NCBI GenBank assembly: GCA_017963805.1
Contig: JAGCTE010000023.1
Location: 1 to 46,663 of the forward strand
Source of the DNA: a bacterium
Lineage (GTDB): Bacteria > Auribacterota > UBA3054
Direction: 5' to 3'
Length of the DNA: 46,663 nt
The stretch's first letter is position 1, and the number at the start of each line of letters is the position of its first letter. Both the position numbers and the translations under genes were made by a program. The notes under the pieces were generated by a model. That model made no database searches and was not told where the DNA came from. It worked only from the letters and a program-made list of their open reading frames with translations. This document shows, piece after piece, positions 8,845 to 16,807 of this stretch.

Positions 8845-11388
8845 ATGCGGAAGCTATTCTTCGCTCTGCCTCTTCTTGTGCTTATTTTAGGTTTCACGAA
8901 ATGCGGGACCGTTCCCCAAAAAGAGGCCAAGAAGGGCCCCCAGGCCGCCTACGGCGTTTTGCAGCGCGTTTGCGGAGAGACCTCGCGTTTTAAACTGGAG
9001 TACGCGCCCAGCGTCGACACGAACAAGTTCGACACCTTCACCTACAGCTGTAAGGACGGCGTGGTCACTGTGAAGGGCGAAACGGATCTGGCGATCTGCC
9101 GAGGCATCTACGAGTATTTGAAGAAGCACGTGCACGTCATGCTGACCTGGGCGCAGAGAGAGATAAAGCTGCCCGCGACCTTGCCGGATTGCGATGAGAC
9201 TAAGGGCGGAACGCCGCATGAATTCAGGCTCTACTACAACATCTGCGCCTTCGGTTACACCACGCCGTATTGGGATTGGAAAAGGTGGGAGCAGGAGATC
9301 GACTGGATGGCTTTCCACGGCATCAATATGCCGCTTGCCATGAAGGGCCAGGAAGCGGTCATGCAGAAAGTCTGGCTCAAGCACGGCGTCAGCCAGAAAG
9401 GCATCGACGAGATGTTCTGCGGGCCGGCTTACGGACCGTGGCAGTGGATGGGAAATATCAACAATCACAACGGCCCCCAGCCTCAGGAATACATCAAAAA
9501 GAACGCAGAGCTGCAGAAGCAGTGCCTGAAGAGAATGTGTGAACTGGGCATGAGCCCGGTGGTGCCGGGATTCTCGGGCTTCGTGCCCCGCGAATTCGCC
9601 GAAAATCACAAGGATCTCGACATCCACAAGAGCGCCGGCTGGGCGGGCTTCAGGGATGATCAGAAGTCTTGGTGGCTGTCCCCGAAATCCGATGAATTCA
9701 AAGCGATCGCCATCGACATGGTCAGGGAATACACGAACTTCTACGGTCCGCAGAAATATTTCCTGGTGGACAGCTTCAACGAGCTGGCCGTCCCGATAAC
9801 AGGGGACAAGAACGAAGACCTCAAAGAGTACGGCAGAAAGAGCTATGAAGCGCTGCACGCCGGCTTGGAAGACGCCGTCTGGCTCATGCAGGGCTGGCTC
9901 TTCAGCTACAGCAGGCATTTCTGGACGCACGAGGCTACGGAAGCGTTCCTTTCCGAAGTTCCCAACGACAAGATGATCATAATAGACCTCGGGACCGAGC
10001 GCTACAAAGGCTGGGAAGACCACAAGGCCTTCTACGGCAAGAAATGGATCCAAAGCTACATTCACAACTTCGGCGGCTACGACGGCATGTTCGGCGACAC
10101 GCCGAGACTGATGCGCCTTTCCTTCCAGCCCCTGAAAAGGCCGGGAAGGGGAAACCAGGTGGGCTTGGGCTATTCTCCGGAAGGCGTCTGCCAGAACGAG
10201 ATCGTCTATGAGGAGATGACCGACACCGCCTGGCTTCCTGACGAGATGAAGATAGAGGACTGGCTCAGGGAATACCTGACGGCCCGCTACGGCTCCTGCC
10301 CCGACAAGATCTGGGAAGCCTGGCAGATCATCTTCAAGTGCTTCTACAGTGGCGGGGGAGGCGGACACTTCAAGTATCAGGTCATCCCGCAGCTCTCCAC
10401 CGACCCGCATCACCTGAATCCCGACTGGTTCAAGGCGTTGGACATTTTCCTCTCCTGCTCCAACGAGTTCATAAACTGCGGCTGCTACTGGGACGACGCG
10501 GTGGAATTGGCCAACCATATCGGAAGCTCCACGGCGGACAACATGATCGCCATGACCATTTTCTCCCATCAGCTGGGAGCCAAGGAAAACGCCAAGAAAT
10601 TCCTTGGCTGCTTTACGGAAATGCTCAGCGACGTTGACAAGCTCAACTCTACGCGCTATCAGTTCATGCTGAACGAGTGGACGGGCGCCGCCGCCAAGTG
10701 GAGCGACGATCCGGAGCTGCAGAAGTACTACAAAATGGACGCCAGAAGGCTTATAACGGTCTGGGGCGGACACCTCGACGGGTATGTGGCGCACCACTGG
10801 AGCGGACTTATCGGCTGCTATTACCTGCCGCGCTGGCAGCTCTATCTGACGGAGCTTTTGAAAGGCACCGACATGGCGGAGATCCAGAAGAAGGTCAGGG
10901 CTTTCGAACAGGACTGGGTGAGCAACGGCCCGGACGGCGCCGCGGAACCCGACAAGGATCCGGCCAAGTGGACGGCCAGGACCTTGAAAGACGCCACCCA
11001 GCTCAAAGAGATCTTCGAGAAACTCAACAAAGAGATGGTGGAAAAAGACAGGGGCGTCTTCCTTGGCACCTGGAACGCCAGCGAAAAGCATGTGCTGACC
11101 AACGTGCACTTCCTCGTCTCCAACAACGTGACCGGCCCCGGCAAATACCAGGTGCTCGTCAAGGGCGGCGGCTACAAGCGCCCCTGCGCCATCGCCATCG
11201 CCATGAACGGCAAGCCGGTGGCCAAGGCCAAAGCCCTCCCAATTGACAAGACGAGAAAGGAAGAGGCGCGCTACGAGATCAACTTGAAGGAGCACAGCCC
11301 CGGCGCCAGCTACACGGTCGAGATCTTCTTCAAGCCGCCCTGCGACGGCAACGGAGCGGAGATCTTCCTAAAGAAAATGGGCAAATAG
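8845..11388 (+). CDS. Alpha-N-acetylglucosaminidase, glycoside hydrolase family 89 (NAGLU-like)
   Basis: This 847-aa enzyme should remove terminal alpha-linked N-acetylglucosamine from glycans such as heparan-type chains or alpha-GlcNAc-capped mucin sugars. The GH89 pattern is clear: the Trp-rich block YTTPYWDWKRWEQEIDWMAF, then GPWQWMGN, the DSFNE motif with candidate catalytic E313, and SPEG...QNE with candidate catalytic E446. An N-terminal domain precedes the barrel, and the last 100 residues look like an added beta-sandwich. The start at 8845 has a good AGGAG. The N-terminus is a hydrophobic signal leading to Cys20, but the residue before it is Lys, not the usual Gly/Ala/Ser, so lipidation is uncertain. 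The protein is probably exported to the periplasm or outer surface. The gene is monocistronic, with its own promoter and terminator. Confidence 0.93.
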   Translation: MRKLFFALPLLVLILGFTKCGTVPQKEAKKGPQAAYGVLQRVCGETSRFKLEYAPSVDTNKFDTFTYSCKDGVVTVKGETDLAICRGIYEYLKKHVHVMLTWAQREIKLPATLPDCDETKGGTPHEFRLYYNICAFGYTTPYWDWKRWEQEIDWMAFHGINMPLAMKGQEAVMQKVWLKHGVSQKGIDEMFCGPAYGPWQWMGNINNHNGPQPQEYIKKNAELQKQCLKRMCELGMSPVVPGFSGFVPREFAENHKDLDIHKSAGWAGFRDDQKSWWLSPKSDEFKAIAIDMVREYTNFYGPQKYFLVDSFNELAVPITGDKNEDLKEYGRKSYEALHAGLEDAVWLMQGWLFSYSRHFWTHEATEAFLSEVPNDKMIIIDLGTERYKGWEDHKAFYGKKWIQSYIHNFGGYDGMFGDTPRLMRLSFQPLKRPGRGNQVGLGYSPEGVCQNEIVYEEMTDTAWLPDEMKIEDWLREYLTARYGSCPDKIWEAWQIIFKCFYSGGGGGHFKYQVIPQLSTDPHHLNPDWFKALDIFLSCSNEFINCGCYWDDAVELANHIGSSTADNMIAMTIFSHQLGAKENAKKFLGCFTEMLSDVDKLNSTRYQFMLNEWTGAAAKWSDDPELQKYYKMDARRLITVWGGHLDGYVAHHWSGLIGCYYLPRWQLYLTELLKGTDMAEIQKKVRAFEQDWVSNGPDGAAEPDKDPAKWTARTLKDATQLKEIFEKLNKEMVEKDRGVFLGTWNASEKHVLTNVHFLVSNNVTGPGKYQVLVKGGGYKRPCAIAIAMNGKPVAKAKALPIDKTRKEEARYEINLKEHSPGASYTVEIFFKPPCDGNGAEIFLKKMGK

Positions 11389-11398
11389 ACTGTTTTTG

Positions 11399-11427
11399 AG
11401 GCGCGGCGCGAGCCGCGCCTTTTTTTT
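11399..11427 (+). terminator. Intrinsic terminator after the GH89 gene
   Basis: The 9-bp stem AGGCGCGGC / GCCGCGCCT (11399-11407 with 11412-11420, loop GCGA) is followed by an uninterrupted T-run to 11427. It ends the GH89 unit just before the next promoter. Confidence 0.92.
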
Positions 11428-11439
11428 ACGTTCAACCAC

Positions 11440-11468
11440 TTGATGGGAAAGGGCGCTTTTTGTATAAT
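11440..11468 (+). promoter_or_regulatory. Promoter of the EF-G-like / hldE / yebC / rnhA operon
   Basis: TTGATG (11440-11445) and a consensus TATAAT (11463-11468) are spaced by 17 nt, with TTTTTG immediately before the -10. It sits directly after the GH89 terminator and 53 nt before the EF-G-like start codon. Confidence 0.8.
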
Positions 11469-11521
11469 CATAAAATCATAAATTTAAAAGTTTCAATTAA
11501 TCCCAACCAACCCCCAAAAGT

Positions 11522-13540
11522 ATGAAAAACGTCCCGGTAGAAAAGATCAGAAACGTCATCGTGGTCGGCCACGCCGCTTCCGGCAAGACGAGCCTTGTCG
11601 AAGCCATGTTAAACAAAACGGGTATGACCCAGAGACTAGGGACTATCCTCGATAAGAACACCGTCTCCGACTGCACCCCCGAGGAGCAGGAGAGAGGCGT
11701 CAGTATTCACGGCAGCAACCTCTACTTCACCGCCAACGGGCACAACGTCTTCATTGGCGACATGCCGGGCTACACTGACTTCATCGGCCAGGTCGTCGCG
11801 AACGCCGCGGTCGCCGACAGCGCTATCGTCGTGGTCGACGCCACCAAAGGCGTGGAAGTGGGCGCCATCCAGAACGTCAAGATCCTCGACAAGTACGAAC
11901 TGCCCCGCATGTTCGTCATCAACAAAGCCGACAAGGAAAGCGCGAAGTTCGAGGAAACCTTGGCCGCGCTGGTGGAAGACTTCGGCAGCAAGTGCTGCCC
12001 CATAGTCATCCCCGTCGGCATGGAAGCGAACTTCAAGGGCGTCGTCTCCCTCTTCGGTTCCGACGCCGGCGCCGCTGATCCCGCGCTCTTTGAGGAAATG
12101 AAAACGAAACTCATCGAGTCCGTCGCTGAGACCGACGAGGCTTTGATGGAAAAATATTTCGGCGGCGAGCTTTCCGATGCGGAAGTCGCGGCGGCCTTCA
12201 AGGCCGGCGTCGCCAAGGGCCTCCTTTGCCCGGTGCTCGTCACCTCCGCCACCAGCCTTACCGGCGTCCAGGAAGTCATCGACGCCATTCTGAACTATCT
12301 GCCCAGCCCCGCCGACAAGGGCGCCAAGAAAGTGGGCGACACCGAGCTCAAGCCTGACCCGAACGCTCCGGCCTGCGCTTACGTCTTCAAGACCGTGACC
12401 GACGCCTCCATAGGCCAGATCACCTTCATGCGCGTCTACCAGGGCAAGATCTCTTCCGGCACCGAAGTGCAGAACCAGACTTCCGGCCAGAAGGAACGTT
12501 TCGGCGACCTCATGATCATGCAGGGCAAGGAACGCATCGTTGTCGACTCCGCCTTCCCGGGCGAGATCGTGGCCGTCTCCAAGCTTAAAAAGACGAGGCT
12601 GAACGACTGCTTGGGCGCCGTGAAAGTCGACTTCCCGCCGATCGAGTTCCCGAACCCCGTCATGACCGTGGCCGTGACCGCCGCCAAGCAGGGCGACGAG
12701 GAAAGGATCTCCGAAGGCCTGAACAGGCTCATAGAAGAGGATCCGACGATCCATGTCGACCGTCCGCAGGAAACGCACGAGCTGCTTGTTTCCGGCATGG
12801 GCGACGTGCACCTCGACGTCTCCTTCCGCTGGCTCAAGGACAAGTTCAGGGCCGAAGTCAAGACCTCCACTCCGAAGGTCGCTTACCATGAAACCATCCG
12901 CGGCACCGCGGACGTCAGATACCGTCATAAAAAGCAGTCCGGCGGCGCCGGCCAGTTCGGCGAAGTCGCCATCCGCCTGAAACCCAATGAAAGAGACAAG
13001 GGTTATGAATTCAAGGATATGATCGTGGGCGGCGTTATTTCCGGCTCCTTCATTCCCTCCGTTGACAAAGGCATCCAGTCCCGCATGACCGAAGGCGTAA
13101 TAGCCGGCTGCCGCGTCGTGGACGTCATCGTCGAACTGTACGACGGCAAAGAGCACCCGGTCGACTCCAAGGATATCGCCTTCCAGATCGCCGGCCGCAT
13201 GGCTTTCTCTGAAGCCATCAAGAAAGCCGACCCGATCCTTCTGGAGCCTATCATGAACGTCACGATCGCCTGCCCGCAGGAATTCATGGGCGACATCAAC
13301 GGCAACATCAACTCGAAACGCGGCCAGATCATGGGCATGGACGTGGACGGCAACCTGCAGGTCATAAAAGCCCAGGTCCCGCAGGCGGAAATGTTCCGCT
13401 TCTGCTCCGAACTGCGCTCCATTACCGGCGGCGCGGGCTCCTACTCCATGGAATTCTCGCACTACAGCGAAGTTCCTCCCAACATCGCCCAGCAGATCAA
13501 GGCCGCCTACGAAGCCACCAAGAAGAATGTGGAAGAATAA
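11522..13540 (+). CDS. Elongation factor G-like translational GTPase with Tyr in place of the catalytic His
   Basis: This 672-aa protein has the EF-G layout: a G domain with P-loop GHAASGKT, switch region TPEEQERGVSI, G3 motif DMPGYTDF and G4 motif NKAD (134-137), followed by domains II to V. It is about 20-30 residues shorter than canonical EF-G. The G3 motif normally reads DTPGHVDF, and here the His that activates water is Tyr84. That change is known from EF-G-like paralogues (FusA2/EF-G2 type), some of which bind GTP but hydrolyse it poorly. It is therefore probably an accessory EF-G paralogue, not the main translocase, which is expected elsewhere in the genome. No clear Shine-Dalgarno precedes the ATG. 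The 3' end overlaps the next gene by 14 nt, so the two are likely coupled. Confidence 0.85.
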   Translation: MKNVPVEKIRNVIVVGHAASGKTSLVEAMLNKTGMTQRLGTILDKNTVSDCTPEEQERGVSIHGSNLYFTANGHNVFIGDMPGYTDFIGQVVANAAVADSAIVVVDATKGVEVGAIQNVKILDKYELPRMFVINKADKESAKFEETLAALVEDFGSKCCPIVIPVGMEANFKGVVSLFGSDAGAADPALFEEMKTKLIESVAETDEALMEKYFGGELSDAEVAAAFKAGVAKGLLCPVLVTSATSLTGVQEVIDAILNYLPSPADKGAKKVGDTELKPDPNAPACAYVFKTVTDASIGQITFMRVYQGKISSGTEVQNQTSGQKERFGDLMIMQGKERIVVDSAFPGEIVAVSKLKKTRLNDCLGAVKVDFPPIEFPNPVMTVAVTAAKQGDEERISEGLNRLIEEDPTIHVDRPQETHELLVSGMGDVHLDVSFRWLKDKFRAEVKTSTPKVAYHETIRGTADVRYRHKKQSGGAGQFGEVAIRLKPNERDKGYEFKDMIVGGVISGSFIPSVDKGIQSRMTEGVIAGCRVVDVIVELYDGKEHPVDSKDIAFQIAGRMAFSEAIKKADPILLEPIMNVTIACPQEFMGDINGNINSKRGQIMGMDVDGNLQVIKAQVPQAEMFRFCSELRSITGGAGSYSMEFSHYSEVPPNIAQQIKAAYEATKKNVEE

Positions 13541-14507
13541 GATCGAGAACATTCTTGACGGAATATCGGGCCGCCGCGTGCTTGTCGTCGGCGACGTTAT
13601 GCTCGATCACTTCGTGAGAGGCGAGGTCAACAGGATCTCCCCGGAAGCTCCGGTCCCCGTAGTCAGGGTGACAAGCGAGAGCGACATGCCGGGAGCCGCC
13701 GCCAACGTCGCCATGAACCTGGCGTCGCTCGGCGCGCTTCCCGTCATGGTGGGCGCTATAGGCGACGACGCCGACGGCGTGCACCTAAGGGATCTTCTGA
13801 CCAAAGCCGGCGTGGATTGCTCCGGCCTCATCGTTTCCAAATCGATCCACACCACGAGGAAGGTGAGGATAATCGCGAGATCCCAGCACGTCGTGAGAGT
13901 GGACTGGGACGGCATCATCAAAGAGGAGGACACGGTGCACGAAAAGCTCTACGCCGCGGTCAGGGAACTAGCGCCGAAATGCGAAGTCCTCATCCTCCAG
14001 GATTACAACAAGGGGCTTTGCGATAAGGCTCTGAACGAAACTATGGCCGCCAGCGGCAAACCGCTGCTCGTCGATCCGAACCGCTACTCCCTGACGCCGT
14101 ACATAGGCTCGTTCGCCACGCCGAACCTCGAGGAGGCGCTGATCCTTTCCGGCTATACGCCGAAGGGCACGCCGGTCGAGGAGCTCCCCCTTATCGCGGA
14201 AGCCTTTTTCAAGCGCCATAACGTGAAAAGCCTCGTCATCACCCTAAGCGAGCACGGAATAGCCCTCTGTGAGCGCTCTGGGGCCGTCAAAAGGGCAAAG
14301 GCGGCGACCAAAAGGGGCGTCTTCGACGTCTCCGGCGCCGGCGACACCGTCGTGGCCGTTCTCGGCGCTGCTCTAGCCGCTGGCGCTTCCCCCTGGGACG
14401 CCTGCCAACTGGCCAACATCGCGGGCGGCATCGTGGTCGGAAAATCCGGCACGGCCAGCACAACCATTGAAGAACTTAGGTCTAACCTGCCTGAAACAGA
14501 AAATTAG
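13527..14507 (+). CDS. hldE: D-glycero-beta-D-manno-heptose-7-phosphate kinase (HldE N-domain type, PfkB family)
   Basis: This PfkB-fold kinase phosphorylates heptose 7-phosphate at C1 in the ADP-heptose route for LPS inner core. The family signature is strong: GDVMLDHFVRGEVNRISPEA near the N-terminus, PGAAANVAMNLASLG for sugar binding, and DVSGAGDT with candidate catalytic base D273. At 326 aa it has only the kinase half; the cytidylyltransferase half found in fused HldE is absent and would have to be encoded elsewhere (HldA-like arrangement). The start at 13527 lies inside the EF-G-like gene, giving a 14-nt overlap; no later start keeps the conserved N-terminal strand. Its presence supports an LPS-bearing, Gram-negative host. 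Confidence 0.88.
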   Translation: MWKNKIENILDGISGRRVLVVGDVMLDHFVRGEVNRISPEAPVPVVRVTSESDMPGAAANVAMNLASLGALPVMVGAIGDDADGVHLRDLLTKAGVDCSGLIVSKSIHTTRKVRIIARSQHVVRVDWDGIIKEEDTVHEKLYAAVRELAPKCEVLILQDYNKGLCDKALNETMAASGKPLLVDPNRYSLTPYIGSFATPNLEEALILSGYTPKGTPVEELPLIAEAFFKRHNVKSLVITLSEHGIALCERSGAVKRAKAATKRGVFDVSGAGDTVVAVLGAALAAGASPWDACQLANIAGGIVVGKSGTASTTIEELRSNLPETEN

Positions 14508-14532
14508 TTAAATCCCAAACTCAGGAGTTTAT

Positions 14533-15288
14533 ATGAGTGGACATAATAAGTGGTCATCCATTAAACACAAAAAAGCGGCTGCCGACGCCAAGCGCGGCAA
14601 AGCCTTCTCCAAGATCTCTAAAGAGATCACCATCGCGGCCAAGGACGGCGGCGGCGATCCCAACATGAACCCCAGGCTCAGAACGGCCATTCTGGCGGCC
14701 AAGGCCGTCAACATGCCCCAGGACAACGTCACCAGAGCCATCAAGAAAGGCACGGGCGAATTGCCCGGCGTCTCCTATGAAGAGATCATCTACGAAGGTT
14801 ACGCTCCCGGCGGCGTGGGCCTCATCATCGAGGTCCTGACCGACAACAGGAACCGCGCGGCCGCCGAAGTGAGAACGACCCTCGACAAGAGGGGAGGCTC
14901 CCTTGCCAACAACGGCGCGGTCGCCTGGCAGTTCAACAAGAAAGGCGTCATCAGGGTTCCCCTCAACAAGGCCACCGAGGACGACCTCTTCATGCTGGTC
15001 TCCGACGCCGGCGCCGAGGACATGAACTCCGACGACGAGAACTTCGAGATTACCTGCGGCATCTCCGAGTTTGAGGCTGTCAAGAAAGCCCTTGAAGACG
15101 CGAAGATCGACTACATCGAGGCCAACCTCGAGCAGATCCCGGCTTCCACAGTTGACGTCAGCGACGTCAAGACCGCCAAGCAGGTCATGACGCTCATAGA
15201 CGCCCTCGACGAACTGGACGACGTGCAGAACGTCTACGCCAACTTCAAGATGGAAGATTCCATAATGGAGCAGGCTTCCGAGGAATGA
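14533..15288 (+). CDS. yebC: YebC/PmpR (TACO1) family protein
   Basis: The 251-aa length and the N-terminal signature (GHNKWSSIKHKKAAADAKRG) are typical of this conserved cytoplasmic family. Members have been described as DNA-binding transcription regulators and, more recently, as factors that help ribosomes through difficult peptide stretches such as polyproline. Three domains are expected: an N-terminal helical domain, then two alpha/beta domains, with the acidic C-terminal part visible. An AGGAG ribosome site (14523-14527) precedes the ATG by 5 nt. The stop codon overlaps the rnhA start by 4 nt (ATGA). Confidence 0.95.
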   Translation: MSGHNKWSSIKHKKAAADAKRGKAFSKISKEITIAAKDGGGDPNMNPRLRTAILAAKAVNMPQDNVTRAIKKGTGELPGVSYEEIIYEGYAPGGVGLIIEVLTDNRNRAAAEVRTTLDKRGGSLANNGAVAWQFNKKGVIRVPLNKATEDDLFMLVSDAGAEDMNSDDENFEITCGISEFEAVKKALEDAKIDYIEANLEQIPASTVDVSDVKTAKQVMTLIDALDELDDVQNVYANFKMEDSIMEQASEE

Positions 15289-16004
15289 GCGAACCTTCTT
15301 ACCAAAGAAGGACCAAGCATCCTACTCTTAGCGTCACGCACTACAAGGACACCATCTATCTTTACTGCGACGGCGCTTGCAAAGGCAATCCCGGACCCGG
15401 TGGGTGCGGGATCGTCCTTTTATTCAACCAATTCCGCAAGAACTTCAGGGTCTACTTAGGGGAAGAGGTGACGAACAACATCGCGGAGCTCGAAGCCGTC
15501 AGGTTCGGCCTTTCCGCCATAAAAGACAAGAATCTCCCTATCGTCATCTGCTCCGACTCCACCTACGTCATAGGCCTTATGACGAAGGGCTGGACGCCCA
15601 AAGCGAACATCGAGATGGTCGAGGCTTTGAAGAAGTACCTGAAGGAGTTCCCGAAACTAAGTTTCCTCCAGGTGCCCGGCCACTCACGGGTGCCCGAGAA
15701 CGAGGACGCCGACAAAATAGCCAGCTTCGCCTGCAAAGTGAAAGGCGAAGCCGGCGTCCTTAAGGAGACGGACGTTCCCGAGAGCGAGAAAGCCAAGAAG
15801 CCGAAGCCTCAGAAGGCAGGCAAGGCGAAAAACTCCGGGGAAAAATACAAAGACCCCTACTACAACGACAAGGGCGCCAAAGAACTGGAGGACCCCGACA
15901 GCGAGGAGATAAGGAAGCTCGTCGAGGAGGAGATGGCCTACGAGGAATTCGAGGAGGCGGACAAAAAAAGGCGCCTCAACGAATGGGGAATAGAGGAATA
16001 TTGA
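15285..16004 (+). CDS. rnhA: Ribonuclease HI with a charged C-terminal extension
   Basis: Residues about 22-150 form a type-1 RNase H domain that cuts the RNA strand of RNA-DNA hybrids. The acidic active site is complete: D29 (YCDGAC), E68 (IAELEA), D91 (CSDST) and D143 (NEDADKIA), with the helper His at 133 (PGHSR). The protein is 239 aa against about 155 for the usual bacterial enzyme. The extra 90 residues are a Lys/Pro/Glu-rich, probably disordered tail with no recognised domain. The gene starts by a 4-nt ATGA overlap with yebC, and the stem of the downstream terminator begins within its stop codon. A housekeeping role in primer or R-loop removal is likely. Confidence 0.9.
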   Translation: MSEPSYQRRTKHPTLSVTHYKDTIYLYCDGACKGNPGPGGCGIVLLFNQFRKNFRVYLGEEVTNNIAELEAVRFGLSAIKDKNLPIVICSDSTYVIGLMTKGWTPKANIEMVEALKKYLKEFPKLSFLQVPGHSRVPENEDADKIASFACKVKGEAGVLKETDVPESEKAKKPKPQKAGKAKNSGEKYKDPYYNDKGAKELEDPDSEEIRKLVEEEMAYEEFEEADKKRRLNEWGIEEY

Positions 16005-16030
16005 AGCGGAAATTTTCCGCTTCTTTTTTT
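16003..16030 (+). terminator. Terminator overlapping the rnhA stop codon
   Basis: The stem GAAGCGGAA / TTTCCGCTTC-type pairing (16003-16011 with 16015-16023) is followed by seven T (16024-16030). Its left arm starts at the second base of the TGA stop (16002-16004), so a terminating ribosome would cover the stem base. It ends the four-gene operon that begins at 11522. Confidence 0.85.
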
Positions 16031-16031
16031 A

Positions 16032-16040
16032 TGGTAAAAT
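16032..16040 (+). promoter_or_regulatory. Probable extended -10 promoter of the protease operon
   Basis: TGG-TAAAAT (hexamer 16035-16040) follows the terminator T-run and lies 31 nt before the ATG at 16072. A second AT-rich hexamer, TATAAT at 16051-16056, is too close to the AGGAG at 16058-16062 to leave a normal leader. No convincing -35 is visible. The pattern matches the T-run plus TGn-hexamer seen at other units here. Confidence 0.5.
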
Positions 16041-16071
16041 AAATATGTAATATAATTTAGGAGAAAATATC

Positions 16072-16797
16072 ATGAAAAAGCTAACGTTCCTGCTGCTCAT
16101 TTCCGCCTTTGCGCTCATGGCGGAGGACGAGCCAACGCCCGGCCACTACGAACTTCAGCCGCTGGCCTGGAAAGGCAATTTCACGCTCACCCTGACGGGC
16201 TTTTTGCCGCTCGCCGGACTCAACGAGGTGATCAAGAACCAGGTCATAGGCCTTTACAACAATCTGAACGACATCTGCGTCGGCATGAAGGTCATTCCCG
16301 TAAAAAGGAACGGCAACTATGTTTTCCGCGACGAGTACTCCGAGTTCGTCTACGGCATCAGCACCGCGAAGTTCACCTACAACGACCGCTACGCCGAGGA
16401 TTGGATCTCCATCCTGACTTTCAATGAAGACGACGACATGTACTATTCCAACGATCTGGCCAACAAGATCGGCAAGATAAAAGGCCAGGGGAAGCTCTTC
16501 GACCCCGTGATGCCGGCTTTCAACGACAATTACGCCATGACGCTCTACAATTCCGACGAGGAGAAACCGTTCTGCGTCAGCGACTCGATGGTGACAATGC
16601 AGCCGGCGGGCCAGAACTTCGCTTTCACCGGGGAGACTTACCCGGGGACGAAGATCAAAGTGACCGTCAAGAAAAAGACCGGCAAGGTCAACTTCAAGAT
16701 GAAAGTAAAAAAAGACGCCAACACCACAGACTATTCTTCCGTGGTGCCGAGCTTGTGCTGGTTTGTCGAAGATCCTCCCCTGGAAGACAAAGAATAA
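16072..16797 (+). CDS. Secreted protein equal to a free-standing C-terminal domain of the adjacent subtilase
   Basis: This 241-aa protein has a short signal peptide (MKKLTFLLLISAFALMA) and belongs to no family I recognise. From about residue 30 it aligns with the last 210 residues of subtilase A (16808-19435). Shared features in the same order are a WKG opening followed by alternating hydrophobic beta strands, a YNN...D..VG.K..P segment, the KIKGQGK / SIKGKG strand, a DS(M/L)(V/I).M turn, a GT.(I/V)K..VK strand, and KTGK(V/F)NFKMKV near the end. The shared domain looks all-beta. An AGGAG (16058-16062) precedes the start, and subtilase A begins 10 nt after the stop, so the pair is co-transcribed. 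It could be an inhibitor, a chaperone, a partner subunit or a decoy of the protease domain; the sequence does not decide. Confidence 0.75.
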   Translation: MKKLTFLLLISAFALMAEDEPTPGHYELQPLAWKGNFTLTLTGFLPLAGLNEVIKNQVIGLYNNLNDICVGMKVIPVKRNGNYVFRDEYSEFVYGISTAKFTYNDRYAEDWISILTFNEDDDMYYSNDLANKIGKIKGQGKLFDPVMPAFNDNYAMTLYNSDEEKPFCVSDSMVTMQPAGQNFAFTGETYPGTKIKVTVKKKTGKVNFKMKVKKDANTTDYSSVVPSLCWFVEDPPLEDKE

Positions 16798-16807
16798 CGG
16801 ATGACTT

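Noticed and set aside
8691..8930. A 79-codon - strand frame over the GH89 promoter
   Set aside because: It overlaps the inverted repeat, the promoter and the GH89 start, has no domain and has no ribosome site.
16051..16056. TATAAT hexamer as the main promoter of the protease operon
   Set aside because: Only one base separates it from the AGGAG ribosome site, leaving almost no leader; the hexamer at 16035-16040 is better placed.
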